A stretch of DNA of 64,000 nucleotides, taken from assembly GCF_008757455.1 (NCBI RefSeq), contig NZ_VCMV01000006.1, forward strand, positions 1-64,000. Reading direction: 5' to 3'. The stretch is from Microvirga brassicacearum. GTDB taxonomy: Bacteria; Pseudomonadota; Alphaproteobacteria; Rhizobiales; Beijerinckiaceae. Below the pieces are notes generated by a model, which worked only from the letters and a program-made list of their open reading frames with translations, ran no database searches and was not told where the DNA came from. Position numbers and translations under genes: made by a program. Of this stretch, positions 36,306 through 45,791 are shown in pieces (position 1 is the stretch's first letter; the number at the start of each line of letters is the position of its first letter).

Positions 36306-37072
36306 TGGGCATGGAAAGCTTTGAAGGGCGGCACGCAGTCGTCACCGGCGGCGGCAGGGGCATCGGTCGCGCGATCGCAAAGGCGCTTTGCGAGGCCGGC
36401 GCGACGGTGACGATCATCGGGCGCGATCGCGCGACGCTGGAGCGCGCGATGGCCGAGGGGGATGCCCGGAGCGCGGCTGCGGCGGACGTGACCGATGTCG
36501 CGGCTGTGCGAGGTGCGATCCGCGATGTGGTCTCGCGCCATGGGCCCGTCGATTTCATGATTGCCAATGCGGGAGGCGCTGCCTCCGTGCCGTTCCTGAA
36601 AACGGATCCGGCAATCTTCCGCCAGATGCTGGATGTCAACCTGCTTGGCGTCACGAATGTGACGCAGGCCGTGCTGGGGACGATGACCGAACGCGGTTTC
36701 GGACGCATCGTTGCCGTAGCGTCGACAGCGGGGCTCAAGGGCTACTCTTATGTGACCGCCTATTGCGCCGCGAAACATGCGGTGATCGGCTTGGTGCGTG
36801 CGCTCGCGATCGAGACGGCCCAAACCGGCGTGACCGTCAATGCCGTCTGCCCGGGATTCACCGACACCGATCTTGTCGCGCAGAGTATCGAGCGCATCAT
36901 GGCGAAAACCGACAGGTCCCGCGAGCAAGCCCTCAAGGAGCTCGTGAAGCACAACCCGCAGGAGCGCCTCATCGACCCCGCCGAGGTGGCCGATGCGGTG
37001 CTCTGGTTGTGTAGCGAAGGCGCACGGTCGGTCACGGGACAAGCCATCGTGGTGGCCGGTGGAGAGATCTGA
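36302..37072 (+). CDS. SDR-family 3-hydroxyacyl-CoA dehydrogenase-like protein
   Basis: A 256-residue short-chain dehydrogenase with the NAD(P) motif [14 protein letters not shown], Asn in NAGGAA, catalytic Ser in AVASTAG, and the YCAAK Tyr/Lys pair, ending with [13 protein letters not shown]. Its ATG overlaps the stop of the fusion enzyme by four bases. In an aminobenzoyl-CoA or benzoyl-CoA-like route, an SDR would oxidise the 3-hydroxyacyl-CoA made by the hydratase, or reduce a ring ketone. The exact substrate is inferred from the operon. Confidence 0.85.
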   Translation: MMGMESFEGRHAVVTGGGRGIGRAIAKALCEAGATVTIIGRDRATLERAMAEGDARSAAAADVTDVAAVRGAIRDVVSRHGPVDFMIANAGGAASVPFLKTDPAIFRQMLDVNLLGVTNVTQAVLGTMTERGFGRIVAVASTAGLKGYSYVTAYCAAKHAVIGLVRALAIETAQTGVTVNAVCPGFTDTDLVAQSIERIMAKTDRSREQALKELVKHNPQERLIDPAEVADAVLWLCSEGARSVTGQAIVVAGGEI

Positions 37073-37073
37073 C

Positions 37074-37583
37074 ATGAACAACATCATGATCCCTCTCGAC
37101 GCCGAAACGAACGCCGTGGAGATGCCGGACGACCATCGTGACGAGTTGCGGCTCTGGCTGCGCCTTCTCACCTGCTCGACCTTGATCGAAGGTGAGATCC
37201 GCCGTCGTTTGCGGGATCGGTTCGGGGTAACGCTGCCACGTTTCGACCTCATGGCCCAACTCGACAAGGCGCCGGACGGCATGACCCTCTCCGACCTGTC
37301 GAAACGCATGATGGTGTCGAACGGCAACCTGACCGGTCTCGTCGACCGGCTCGTCGCATCGGGTCATATCGACCGCCGCGTTTCCGAGACGGACCGTCGC
37401 GCGCAGATGATCAGCCTGACTCCCGCCGGACAATCCGAGTTCCGGACGATCGCGACCGAGCACGAAGGCTGGATTGCCGAACTCTTTGGTGGCTTGAGCC
37501 AGAAGGATCAGGCCGATCTCATGCGGCTCCTGGCCAAGACGAAACGATCCGCCCGACAGGCGGTCCACGGGGACGTTGAATGA
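37074..37583 (+). CDS. MarR-family transcriptional regulator
   Basis: A 169-residue winged-helix regulator. The recognition region is [37 protein letters not shown] and the wing [20 protein letters not shown]. MarR proteins bind short palindromes as dimers and are often released by aromatic acids or aryl-CoA. Encoded inside the operon two bases after the SDR stop, it is the natural candidate to bind the two AAGCTT-centred palindromes at 32151 and 33902. The start at 37074 has GGAGAG upstream; its stop overlaps the next ATG. Confidence 0.9.
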   Translation: MNNIMIPLDAETNAVEMPDDHRDELRLWLRLLTCSTLIEGEIRRRLRDRFGVTLPRFDLMAQLDKAPDGMTLSDLSKRMMVSNGNLTGLVDRLVASGHIDRRVSETDRRAQMISLTPAGQSEFRTIATEHEGWIAELFGGLSQKDQADLMRLLAKTKRSARQAVHGDVE

Positions 37584-38416
37584 TGCAATATGCCAATTCG
37601 GTCACGCTGCCGCTTTCAGGCTACCGCCCCCAGCATTTCCTTCTCGCCGTCGACGGTCCGGTCGCCACCGTGACGCTCAACCGGCCGGACAAGAAAAATC
37701 CGCTCACCTTCGAGAGTTATCGCGAATTGACGGACTTTTTCCATGCCTGCGCCAAGGATGACGGCGTCAAGGCGATCGTCATGACCGGATCGGGCGGCAA
37801 TTTCTCATCCGGCGGCGACGTGTTCGAAATCATCGGGCCGCTGGTCGAGATGAACACGAAGGAACTGACGGCGTTCACGCGCATGACCGGCGAATTGGTG
37901 AAGGCCATGCGCGCCGCGCCGCAGCCGATCATCGCCGCCGTCGAAGGAATTTGCGCGGGAGCCGGCGCCATCGTGGCGATGGCATCCGATCTGCGTCTCG
38001 CCGCCGCCGACGCGAAGGTTGGGTTTCTGTTCAATAAGGTCGGCCTTGCCGGGTGCGATATGGGCGCCTGCGCCATTCTTCCGCGCATCCTTGGACAGGG
38101 GCGCGCTTCCGAACTCCTCTTCACCGGTCGCTTCATGGGCGCGGAGGAAGGCGAACGTTGGGGCTTTTTCAGCCGCATCGTCACGAAATCAAGCGTGCTT
38201 GACGAGGCGCAGGTCCTCGCACGCCAGATCGGCACCGGCCCCACCTACGCCAACGCCATGACCAAACGGATGCTCGCCATGGAATGGGCGATGTCCGTCG
38301 AGGAGGCCATCGAAGCCGAGGCGATCGCGCAAGCCTTGTGCATGACGACGGAGGATTTCGCCCGCGCCTATCGCGCCTTCGCGGCTAAAGAGAAGCCCGT
38401 TTTCCGGGGAGATTGA
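37580..38416 (+). CDS. Enoyl-CoA hydratase/isomerase family protein
   Basis: A 278-residue crotonase-fold enzyme. The oxyanion-hole segments are [14 protein letters not shown] and [19 protein letters not shown], and [26 protein letters not shown] follows. The glutamates usual in strict hydratases are replaced around the active site (GCDMGA in place of the second Glu motif), so it may be a hydratase, a hydrolase or a ring-opening enzyme. The start overlaps the MarR stop (ATGA). Probably acts on an alicyclic CoA intermediate of the pathway. Confidence 0.85.
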   Translation: MMQYANSVTLPLSGYRPQHFLLAVDGPVATVTLNRPDKKNPLTFESYRELTDFFHACAKDDGVKAIVMTGSGGNFSSGGDVFEIIGPLVEMNTKELTAFTRMTGELVKAMRAAPQPIIAAVEGICAGAGAIVAMASDLRLAAADAKVGFLFNKVGLAGCDMGACAILPRILGQGRASELLFTGRFMGAEEGERWGFFSRIVTKSSVLDEAQVLARQIGTGPTYANAMTKRMLAMEWAMSVEEAIEAEAIAQALCMTTEDFARAYRAFAAKEKPVFRGD

Positions 38417-38418
38417 CC

Positions 38419-39636
38419 GTGATCGATTCGAGCTTTCTGTCCTGGCCATTTTTCGAGGAGCGGCACCGGCACTTCGCCAGATCCCTCAGCGCTTGGACAG
38501 CCGACGAAATTCGCCACAGCGTCGATCATCATGATGTGGATGCCTCATGCCGCGACCTCGTCCGCAGGCTCGGCGAGGCGGGATGGCTCAGAGCCACCGT
38601 TCCGGAGGCCTATGGCGGCCTCACGCCGACTTACGACGTGCGGACGCTCTGCCTTGCCCGCGAGATTCTGGCCTATCACGATGGCCTTGCGGATTTTGCT
38701 TTCGCCATGCAGGGCCTCGGTACCGGGCCGATCACGTTGTTCGCCTCGGACGAAATGAAGCAGCTTTATCTGCCGCCGGTGATGCGCGGGGAGGCGATCG
38801 CGGCCTTCGCGCTTTCGGAGCCTGAGGCCGGCTCCGATGTGGCGGCGATGAGCACGATGGCGGCGCCCGACGGGGCCGATCACGTGCGGATTGATGGTCT
38901 CAAGACCTGGATTTCCAACGGCGGCATTGCCGACCATTACGTGGTCTTTGCGCGGTCGGGCGAAGCACCCGGTGCGCGCGGATTGTCCGCCTACATCGTC
39001 GACGCGGATACGCCCGGCCTCACGATCGAGAGCCGGATCGACGTCATCGCGCCGCATCCTCTCGCGACCTTGCGCTTTGACGGCTGCCGGGTTCCTGTCA
39101 CAAAGCGCGTCGGTGGGCCCGGTGAAGGCTTCAAGGTCGCGATGGCGACGCTCGACGTGTTCCGCGCCACGGTCGGCGCCGCCGCCCTCGGCTTCGCACG
39201 CCGGGCCATGGACGACGCCTTGATGCATGCGTCCTCGCGACAGCTTTTCGGAGCGCCGTTGTCGGATCTTCAGATGACGCAGGCTGCCTTGGCCGACATG
39301 GCGACGGCGATCGATACCTCCGCCCTCCTCGTCTACCGCAGCGCCTGGACCAAGGACCATGGCGCGGCGCGGGTGACCCGCGAGGCTGCGATGGCCAAGA
39401 TGCACGCGACCGAGTGCGCCCAATCGGTGATCGACAAAGCCGTGCAGATTTTTGGCGGCCTTGGCGTCACGAAGGGGGTGAAGGTCGAGGAACTTTATCG
39501 CGAAATTCGTGCATTGCGCATCTATGAAGGCGCGACCGAGGTGCAGAAGATCGTGATCGCCCGCGAGTTCATCAAGATGACGGACGCCGCCCGTTCGGCG
39601 CGCGAAGGGAAGACATGCCAGGAAAGATACCCGTGA
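38419..39636 (+). CDS. Acyl-CoA dehydrogenase family protein
   Basis: A 405-residue flavoenzyme with the usual order: N-terminal helices, [15 protein letters not shown] (FAD/substrate contact), [17 protein letters not shown]-terminal domain with [40 protein letters not shown], which includes the catalytic-base Glu in YEGATE. It would oxidise a CoA-bound intermediate by alpha,beta-dehydrogenation. The GTG at 38419 follows GGGAGA and is chosen over TTG 38413, which overlaps the hydratase stop. Confidence 0.9.
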   Translation: MIDSSFLSWPFFEERHRHFARSLSAWTADEIRHSVDHHDVDASCRDLVRRLGEAGWLRATVPEAYGGLTPTYDVRTLCLAREILAYHDGLADFAFAMQGLGTGPITLFASDEMKQLYLPPVMRGEAIAAFALSEPEAGSDVAAMSTMAAPDGADHVRIDGLKTWISNGGIADHYVVFARSGEAPGARGLSAYIVDADTPGLTIESRIDVIAPHPLATLRFDGCRVPVTKRVGGPGEGFKVAMATLDVFRATVGAAALGFARRAMDDALMHASSRQLFGAPLSDLQMTQAALADMATAIDTSALLVYRSAWTKDHGAARVTREAAMAKMHATECAQSVIDKAVQIFGGLGVTKGVKVEELYREIRALRIYEGATEVQKIVIAREFIKMTDAARSAREGKTCQERYP

Positions 39637-40073
39637 CCGCCCGCACATCGCCCGCCGACCGGCTCACCGCTGGCGGCGCCGAAGTTCTGCACCCGAAGAA
39701 CTGGCCGGTGCCGCGCGGCTATTCCAACGGCATGATGGCCGAAGGCAAGTTCGTCGTCACCGGGGGAATCATCGGCTGGGACGAGAGCGGCAATTTCCCC
39801 GAAGGATTTGTCGCGCAGGCGCGCCAGACCTTCGAGAACATTTGCGCGATCCTCGCGGAGGCCGGCGCCGGGCCGCAGCACATTGTGCGCCTTACCTGGT
39901 ACGTGGTCGACATCGACGATTATCTCGCCAATCTGCGCGAGCTGGGACGCGCCTATCGCGAGGTTCTGGGAACCAACTACCCGGCCATGGCCCTCGTTCA
40001 GGTGGTGCGTCTCGTCGAGAAAAAGGCACTGGTGGAAATCGAAGCGACGGCCGTTCTTCCTGTGAAATCGTGA
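39633..40073 (+). CDS. RidA family enamine/imine deaminase
   Basis: A 146-residue YjgF/YER057c/UK114 protein. Motifs include [40 protein letters not shown] and [32 protein letters not shown], with the Arg and Glu of the trimer active site in [12 protein letters not shown]. RidA proteins hydrolyse enamines and imines to ketones and ammonia. The aminobenzoyl-CoA pathway makes a cyclic enamine, so this may be its deaminase. The GTG at 39633 has AGGAAAG eight bases upstream and a four-base overlap with the dehydrogenase stop; an ATG at 39615 is a longer option. Confidence 0.85.
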   Translation: MTARTSPADRLTAGGAEVLHPKNWPVPRGYSNGMMAEGKFVVTGGIIGWDESGNFPEGFVAQARQTFENICAILAEAGAGPQHIVRLTWYVVDIDDYLANLRELGRAYREVLGTNYPAMALVQVVRLVEKKALVEIEATAVLPVKS

Positions 40074-40082
40074 AGCCGCCCG

Positions 40083-41633
40083 TCAAACCGGCAGCCCGGC
40101 GTCGATCGCACGGGCGGGCGAAGATGGTGTCGCATTCGCCAGTATGTGGGCATGCAAGCCACCTTCGGCATCCGTGATCATCGTCGGAAGAAAATGATCG
40201 CGGTAGATCTCCCCGACGGGCAAGCTCGGTCGGTAAAGGGGCCCGAGCGGCTGGGTCGTCGTGACGTATGTCAGGGTTTCGTCGCGATGCGGCACGAGAT
40301 GTCGACGGTTGTGGATGATCTGCGGAAAACAAAGACGCGCGGCATTGCCGACGGAGGCGATCATCTGACGCGCTGACAGCGAATGACGGTAGGATTTGTA
40401 GAAGCCGAGGCTGTGCCGGAGGATGTCGCGGCTATGCCCTCCGAGTTTCTCCATGTTGCGCACAAAGGGCACGACGGCTTCGAGATCGTCGATCGGCTTC
40501 GTCATCAGCGTGAAACCATCCATGTCCCGCAGCTTCGCGTGCGGCAGAAACCGTCCCTCATGGGCGCAACTCTGAAAATAGGGCGTACCCAGCAACGGGA
40601 TCGTCAGGCTGAGAAATGCCGGCAGCGGAATCGATGGCGTGCCAAGGATCGCAGACAGCTCCCGGCGCATTGCGCCGAGCCTCTGCGTCGAGGGATCGAA
40701 GATGAGGCCGTACTGGAAGACGATGCCGGCCTCGAGGCATGACTCGATCATCCTGATCTGCGGCTGAATCAGATTCTGTTTTTTGTTGTAGACCTTGATC
40801 TGCTCGTCGCTGAGGCTCTCGACCCCTGAAAAAAGACCGAGACATCCGGCCTTGCGCGCCCGCACGAGATTATCTGGATCGGCAAAAAAGTCGCTCGTGA
40901 CGAGGGCGATCCAGCCGGGCACGACTCCTTCGCGCCGAAGGTCGGCGAGAAGATCGAGTTTCTGCCGGAAGAACGACCGGTCATTGCCGTAAAAATTGTT
41001 GTCGACGAATAACAGAATTTTCTTGCGCCGCTGAGACCGGATCTGCCGCTCGATGGACGCCAGATCGTACGTCTTGTAGGACCGTCCCTCACCCGTCAGC
41101 GCGCAGAACGTGCATCGAAAATTGCAGTAGCGGCTCGATTCGACGTAATTCACCGGGCCGCCCCAGTTCAAGAGATCGAACCGCGGTTCATGCCACTCGG
41201 GCACGGCCGCGGCGCCGAAGACCTCCAGGGCGATACCCATCAGGTCCTCGACATCCCCCTGGCAAGCGTAATCGAAGTAGTGCGCGCTGAATGACGGCAG
41301 GTTGCGAACGGCGGGGCCGCCAGCCACCACAACGCAACCGGGCGAGAGCGTGCGCGCATAAGCGGTGAGCTGCTTCATCCGGTCGAACGAGGAGGTGACG
41401 CCGGTGAGCACGAGCATGTCGGGCCACGCGAGCGCCTTCTCGTTCAGAAGGGGGCCGCTGTGAAATTCACTGTAGAGTTTGACGTCCACGTTGTTGCGGT
41501 CGAATGCCCCGGCGAGAAAGGCATGGCCGACGCCCTGAGGCACGAAGTGCGGTCGGCCATGTGGGTTGCGCGTCTCGTCGAAATGCGCCAGCACCACGAG
41601 CACCCGCGGCTTGCGTTCAAGCGTTTTCCACAC
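40083..41633 (-). CDS. Radical SAM protein with B12-binding-like N-terminus
   Basis: A 516-residue protein. Residues 1-145 resemble a Rossmann-type B12-binding domain (VLVVLAHFD, ending VVVAGGPAVRNLP and YACQGDVEDLMG), but the D-x-H-x-x-G cobalamin motif is not visible. The radical SAM core follows, with the iron-sulfur motif C170-x3-C174-x2-C177 (YCNFRCTFC), GLFSGVESLSDEQIKVYNKKQ and a long C-terminal tail. The product is unknown; relatives include methylases and ring-forming enzymes. The start is the GTG at 41633 with GGAGG upstream, inside the last 17 bases of the cyclase gene, which implies shared translation. Confidence 0.82.
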   Translation of the reverse strand: MWKTLERKPRVLVVLAHFDETRNPHGRPHFVPQGVGHAFLAGAFDRNNVDVKLYSEFHSGPLLNEKALAWPDMLVLTGVTSSFDRMKQLTAYARTLSPGCVVVAGGPAVRNLPSFSAHYFDYACQGDVEDLMGIALEVFGAAAVPEWHEPRFDLLNWGGPVNYVESSRYCNFRCTFCALTGEGRSYKTYDLASIERQIRSQRRKKILLFVDNNFYGNDRSFFRQKLDLLADLRREGVVPGWIALVTSDFFADPDNLVRARKAGCLGLFSGVESLSDEQIKVYNKKQNLIQPQIRMIESCLEAGIVFQYGLIFDPSTQRLGAMRRELSAILGTPSIPLPAFLSLTIPLLGTPYFQSCAHEGRFLPHAKLRDMDGFTLMTKPIDDLEAVVPFVRNMEKLGGHSRDILRHSLGFYKSYRHSLSARQMIASVGNAARLCFPQIIHNRRHLVPHRDETLTYVTTTQPLGPLYRPSLPVGEIYRDHFLPTMITDAEGGLHAHILANATPSSPARAIDAGLPV

Positions 41634-44600
41634 GCGAGGCCTCCATCAGTTCGCGCCATTCCGACGCGCGCGCAGGGAGAATCCGGCGCACGACGCCCGC
41701 AGCCGTGAGGTCATCACCGGTGATGGCAGAGCCGGTCGCACGCAGCCGTTTGAGCGCCTCGCAACCATCGACAGGCATTTCCCACCTGATCGCTTCCTTG
41801 AGCGCGTGCCGCCACAGGCGCGCAGCCTTCGGCAGGCGGCCTCGCGCAAAGGCAAGATCGCCGCCACAAAGGCAGGCGCGCGGTCGTCCGATCGGATAAA
41901 CGCGGGCAAAGTGCCTCAGTTTGATTTGCGAGACATGCGCAAGCTTCCGGCAGATCTCCCGGACTGCGGGCACGTCCGAGCCGCCCTCATAGGCAGCGGC
42001 GGTTGCAAAGATCGCGCTCAACGCCGGAAGCGTTCGAGACTTCATCGCCGGATTGATGGCGCCGAGATAGGAACCGGCGCGCTCCAGCCAATCCTTGCCC
42101 TCCGCGCCGGAACCGGTCTCAAACGCGTCCGCCGCCAGATAGGCGGCCGCCTCGAGGCGGTGGATCATCTCGATGCCGGCCGAATGTTCCTCCACGAGCG
42201 TTCGCAATTCATCACGGCATTCGCGAACGGCCTGTGCGTTTCCCACCACCGTGTAGCCTCGCAACGCGGCAACGAGGCCGCAGCCAAGCACCTGCAGGTC
42301 GTCGCGACGTTTTCCGGTCGCCCGGATCGATTCGACGAGGTCCACCCACGCGGCTTCGCCCGGGTAGATGGGCGTGAGGAACCACGGACTTGTGATGGTC
42401 TCCAGGCTGACGGCGATCTCCGACCATCGCCGCCAATCACCCATGCGGGATGCATGATCGAGACCCATTTCGAAATGGCGCTGGGCCGAGCGCCATTCGG
42501 CCACGCTGGTCTCATAGAGCCCCGTCAGCAAGTGCACCTGCGCATCCGTAGCGGAGTTGCCGACGCGTTTGGCCACGCGCGAGGCAAAACCCAGATAGGT
42601 TTTTGCCTGTCCCCGCAGCGGAATGACACCACAGATCGCACCGAGACTCGCATAATTGACCGCAAGGACCGGCGTGATCCACGGGTATCGCTCGGCGAGG
42701 TTGGTGGCGCGCAAGGTGGCGTGGAGCAAGCGCGCCTTCTCGCTCCTGAAATAATAAATCTGGGTCAGATCTTCGTGCGCCTTGGCGGCGCGGAGGAAAG
42801 GATCGCCTCGGGGGATCGAACGAACGACGTCTGCGGTGTCGATCCATGTGGTGGCCGAACGGCGCAGGCGGCGCAGCATCAGGCCGAGCATCTGACGCAG
42901 GAGATCGGCGACCAGCGCCACCGGGCCCCGCGGCAACGGCAGATCGAGCAGCGGCAGTGCCTGCTGATAGGCTTGCAGGGCCGCATCGACCCTGCCGAGA
43001 TTGAGATTAGCCTCCCCGACCAGCAAATGCGCCATCGCCCGCCGCGCGTTCGGGACCTCCAACTGGTCCTCCGCCGCAATGGTCAGGAATTCTTCAACGA
43101 GGCTGATCGCCGTGGCGTTATCGAATTGGCGCAATCGAAGTTCCGCCACTTGGTCGAGATACTCGAAGGCCTTGCGTCTGTCGCCCGCGCGTTGCCACTG
43201 GGTCAAGACAAACGGAAGGCTCTCGGTCTCCAACCTCCCACGCTGTTCGCGCGAACGGGCGATTGCGGCATGCACCTCGCGGCGGTGTTCCAGGAGCATG
43301 CTCTGATAGACCACATCGCGGATGGTGGCGTGGCCGAAGACCAGCCGCTCTGGCGCGTGCGTCGCGGGCTTCAACAACTGGCGGCCGAGCAGGTTCTTGA
43401 TACACGGCTCGACGTCGATATTCGCCGACTGGATGATGTCGGTACAACGAACATCGTCGGTCGAGAAATCGGCCCCGGCTGCGCTGGCAACTTTCAGGAC
43501 CACCTGTTCGTCTGGCGGAAGCATGTCCGTGCGGCTGAGAATGGCCGCGCGGGCCGATTGCGGCAACGCCACCTGAGGAGGCTCGCGCAGCGCAGTACTG
43601 TCACCGAGCACGGACGGACGCCGTTGGTCGATGACGCGGCACAACTCGGCGATGAAGAACGGATTTCCCGCCGTGTGATCCCAGATCAGCTCGCGCGTGG
43701 CAGCCGACGCATCCGCCGGCTTTAGGGAGCGTCGAACCAGCTCCATCGTTCCTTGCTCGTCGAGCGGCTCGATCTGGAGACGGGTGAACTCTTCGTCGCC
43801 CATGATGTCATCGCAAACGCCAAACTCTCTCGAGGTCATCAGAATCGGAATGCGGCCGGGGTGACGGACCAAATCGGCGATCAACGCCAACGATGCGGGA
43901 TCAGCCCAGTGCAGATCCTCGAGGATGATCACTGTCCGCACAGCATCCCGCGAGTCGAGCAGGAGATCGCAGATGAGACGGCGTAGGCTCTCGGCTCTCG
44001 AACTGCCGGGCAGCTGGTCGACCGGCGCGCTCTCGGCCGGCCCGAGGTCGAAGAGATCGCGCAATAGCGGAACCAGCGGCAAAAGCTCCTCGCGGGATTT
44101 AAGGTGCTCCCGGATTGCCGCCAGCGCCTCGACGCCTCGTTGCTCCTGCAGCCTGAGGCGGTTTCGAATGATCGACCGAAATGCAAAGTAGGGCGTTCCG
44201 CGCTCGATATCGTCCGCGGCGCCATACAGCACACGGATATCCTGCGCGCGACACCGCGCCATGAACGCCTCGACGAGCGCCGATTTGCCAACGCCCGCCT
44301 CGCCGACCATGACGATCGGACGCGGTCGAGGCTTGGCGTCGAGAAGGGCGTCGAGAGCCCGCAATTCGGTTTCCCGGCCGACGAGGTCGTGACCTTCGCG
44401 CGCGCCGCTCTTGTCGGTCGGGCGAACAGCAACGAAGGATCGGATCGGCACCCGCAGGCCCGGAACCTGAATCGACCAAGGCCCATCGAATGTCGCAAAA
44501 TTCCCCGCCGCGCTTGCGGTCGTTTCATCGGTGAGAATTCGCCCGGCCGCTGTCGCCGAAAGGCGCGCGCCGCGATTCACCGCTTCGCCGATCACCGTGT

Positions 44601-45711
44601 ATTCGGCGCGATGCGGCGCGCCGATCGCCCCGCAAAAGGCCTCGCCAGTCGCAACGCCGATCGACAAACGCATGCCGTCATGTCGGTACGCGGATTGCAG
44701 CCCGAGAGCTGCCAGAACGGCTCGTCTCGGATCGTCGCGATGCGCGCTTCCTGGCAGGCCGAAGACCACGAGCACCCGCAATTCTCCCTCGCAGGCGTCG
44801 ATTCTCAGGATCTCTCCGTTGAAGCGCGCGATCTGCCGGTGGAGGCCCGCCAGCACCTCGTCGAGCCGCGGGAGATCTTCGATGAGGCCGGGCTCGGCGA
44901 TTCTCACGAACGCCACCGTGACGGTCCGCAATTCACCCAGCCAGCGAGACAGCGACGAGGCCAACCTCGATCTCAAACCCGGCAGCAGATAGCGTTCAGG
45001 GTCGATCTGTCGCGCAGGCGGCTCGTCGGGGGTCTGGTAGATCGCGCTCGCCATCGCCGGCGGCAGATCGACCGTCAAGAGGCGGACCGACGCATTCTCG
45101 GTCGCGGTCCCCTCCGCATGCGGGCCCAGAATGTCCCATGCCTCGTCGTCGATCAGGATTTCGCCGCTTTCCGCCAGAGCCGTGCAACGCAGGACCTGAT
45201 CGAAGGCGGGGCCGGTCAGGATCACGCGCCGGGTTTGGGCTTGCGTCATCAGGTGGAGCAGGTGGGTAGCGCCGGCAGCCACTCCGGAACGGATGGCGAG
45301 CACCTCGCCGCCGACCTTTTGCCCCCCCGCCCGCTTGTGCAGGACCTGCGCACAATAGCAGGCGCGCCACGCGGCGAGCGCCAGGTCCTGATCCGACCCG
45401 GCCTTCCAGCCGGCGACGATCGAATCTCCCTCGAAGCTCAGGACGCGCCCGCCCTGCTGCTCGGTAAGCGCCACGAGCCTCGTGACGAAAGTATTCAGCA
45501 CCTCGCTGATGTGTTCGGCGCCGGCACTGCCGCCGTCGCGGGAGAGCTTTGCAGTCAGCCGTGTGAACCCCGAGATGTCAGTAATCATCAGGGCACCGAG
45601 ATGCACCTCACGTAGCGGATCAACCGCATCTTGATTGTATTCGTCGGACCAATCGAGAAGTGTACCAGGAACAAAGCGGGTAAGACTGTCCGGCGATGAG
45701 TCGACATTCAT
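41617..45711 (-). CDS. Soluble-adenylyl-cyclase-like protein (two cyclase domains, AAA ATPase, TPR tail)
   Basis: A 1,364-residue protein with the order of mammalian soluble adenylyl cyclase. The first class III cyclase domain (about 35-215) has both metal aspartates, D45 (MITDISGFT) and D96 (FEGDSIVAGW). The second (about 260-430) lacks them but keeps N379 and R383 (VIGEAVNRGARL) and T372. The purine-reading Lys of the soluble cyclase is Glu (E308) here, as in guanylyl cyclases. An AAA/NB-ARC-like ATPase follows (Walker A GEAGVGKS 470-477, Walker B VIILEDLHWAD), then a TPR-like helical half. A cytoplasmic sensor making cAMP or cGMP is likely. The start is ATG 45711. Confidence 0.88.
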   Translation of the reverse strand: MNVDSSPDSLTRFVPGTLLDWSDEYNQDAVDPLREVHLGALMITDISGFTRLTAKLSRDGGSAGAEHISEVLNTFVTRLVALTEQQGGRVLSFEGDSIVAGWKAGSDQDLALAAWRACYCAQVLHKRAGGQKVGGEVLAIRSGVAAGATHLLHLMTQAQTRRVILTGPAFDQVLRCTALAESGEILIDDEAWDILGPHAEGTATENASVRLLTVDLPPAMASAIYQTPDEPPARQIDPERYLLPGLRSRLASSLSRWLGELRTVTVAFVRIAEPGLIEDLPRLDEVLAGLHRQIARFNGEILRIDACEGELRVLVVFGLPGSAHRDDPRRAVLAALGLQSAYRHDGMRLSIGVATGEAFCGAIGAPHRAEYTVIGEAVNRGARLSATAAGRILTDETTASAAGNFATFDGPWSIQVPGLRVPIRSFVAVRPTDKSGAREGHDLVGRETELRALDALLDAKPRPRPIVMVGEAGVGKSALVEAFMARCRAQDIRVLYGAADDIERGTPYFAFRSIIRNRLRLQEQRGVEALAAIREHLKSREELLPLVPLLRDLFDLGPAESAPVDQLPGSSRAESLRRLICDLLLDSRDAVRTVIILEDLHWADPASLALIADLVRHPGRIPILMTSREFGVCDDIMGDEEFTRLQIEPLDEQGTMELVRRSLKPADASAATRELIWDHTAGNPFFIAELCRVIDQRRPSVLGDSTALREPPQVALPQSARAAILSRTDMLPPDEQVVLKVASAAGADFSTDDVRCTDIIQSANIDVEPCIKNLLGRQLLKPATHAPERLVFGHATIRDVVYQSMLLEHRREVHAAIARSREQRGRLETESLPFVLTQWQRAGDRRKAFEYLDQVAELRLRQFDNATAISLVEEFLTIAAEDQLEVPNARRAMAHLLVGEANLNLGRVDAALQAYQQALPLLDLPLPRGPVALVADLLRQMLGLMLRRLRRSATTWIDTADVVRSIPRGDPFLRAAKAHEDLTQIYYFRSEKARLLHATLRATNLAERYPWITPVLAVNYASLGAICGVIPLRGQAKTYLGFASRVAKRVGNSATDAQVHLLTGLYETSVAEWRSAQRHFEMGLDHASRMGDWRRWSEIAVSLETITSPWFLTPIYPGEAAWVDLVESIRATGKRRDDLQVLGCGLVAALRGYTVVGNAQAVRECRDELRTLVEEHSAGIEMIHRLEAAAYLAADAFETGSGAEGKDWLERAGSYLGAINPAMKSRTLPALSAIFATAAAYEGGSDVPAVREICRKLAHVSQIKLRHFARVYPIGRPRACLCGGDLAFARGRLPKAARLWRHALKEAIRWEMPVDGCEALKRLRATGSAITGDDLTAAGVVRRILPARASEWRELMEASRVENA

Positions 45712-45791
45712 CAAGCCATCCCCAAATCCGGGAAGTTATGATAACATCACTTAATAACCCAAATAGATAGGGAAAAAAGGGGTAAAGGTTG
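45712..45791. promoter_or_regulatory. Divergent control region, cyclase and amidohydrolase
   Basis: 80 bp of AT-rich DNA between divergent genes. It holds the perfect inverted repeat GTTAT-G-ATAAC at 45735-45745, placed close to where both promoters must lie. No regulator gene is near. Confidence 0.4.

Noticed and set aside
41566-43725. 719-codon plus-strand frame opposite the cyclase gene
   Set aside because: Antisense to the TPR half of the cyclase; no motif.
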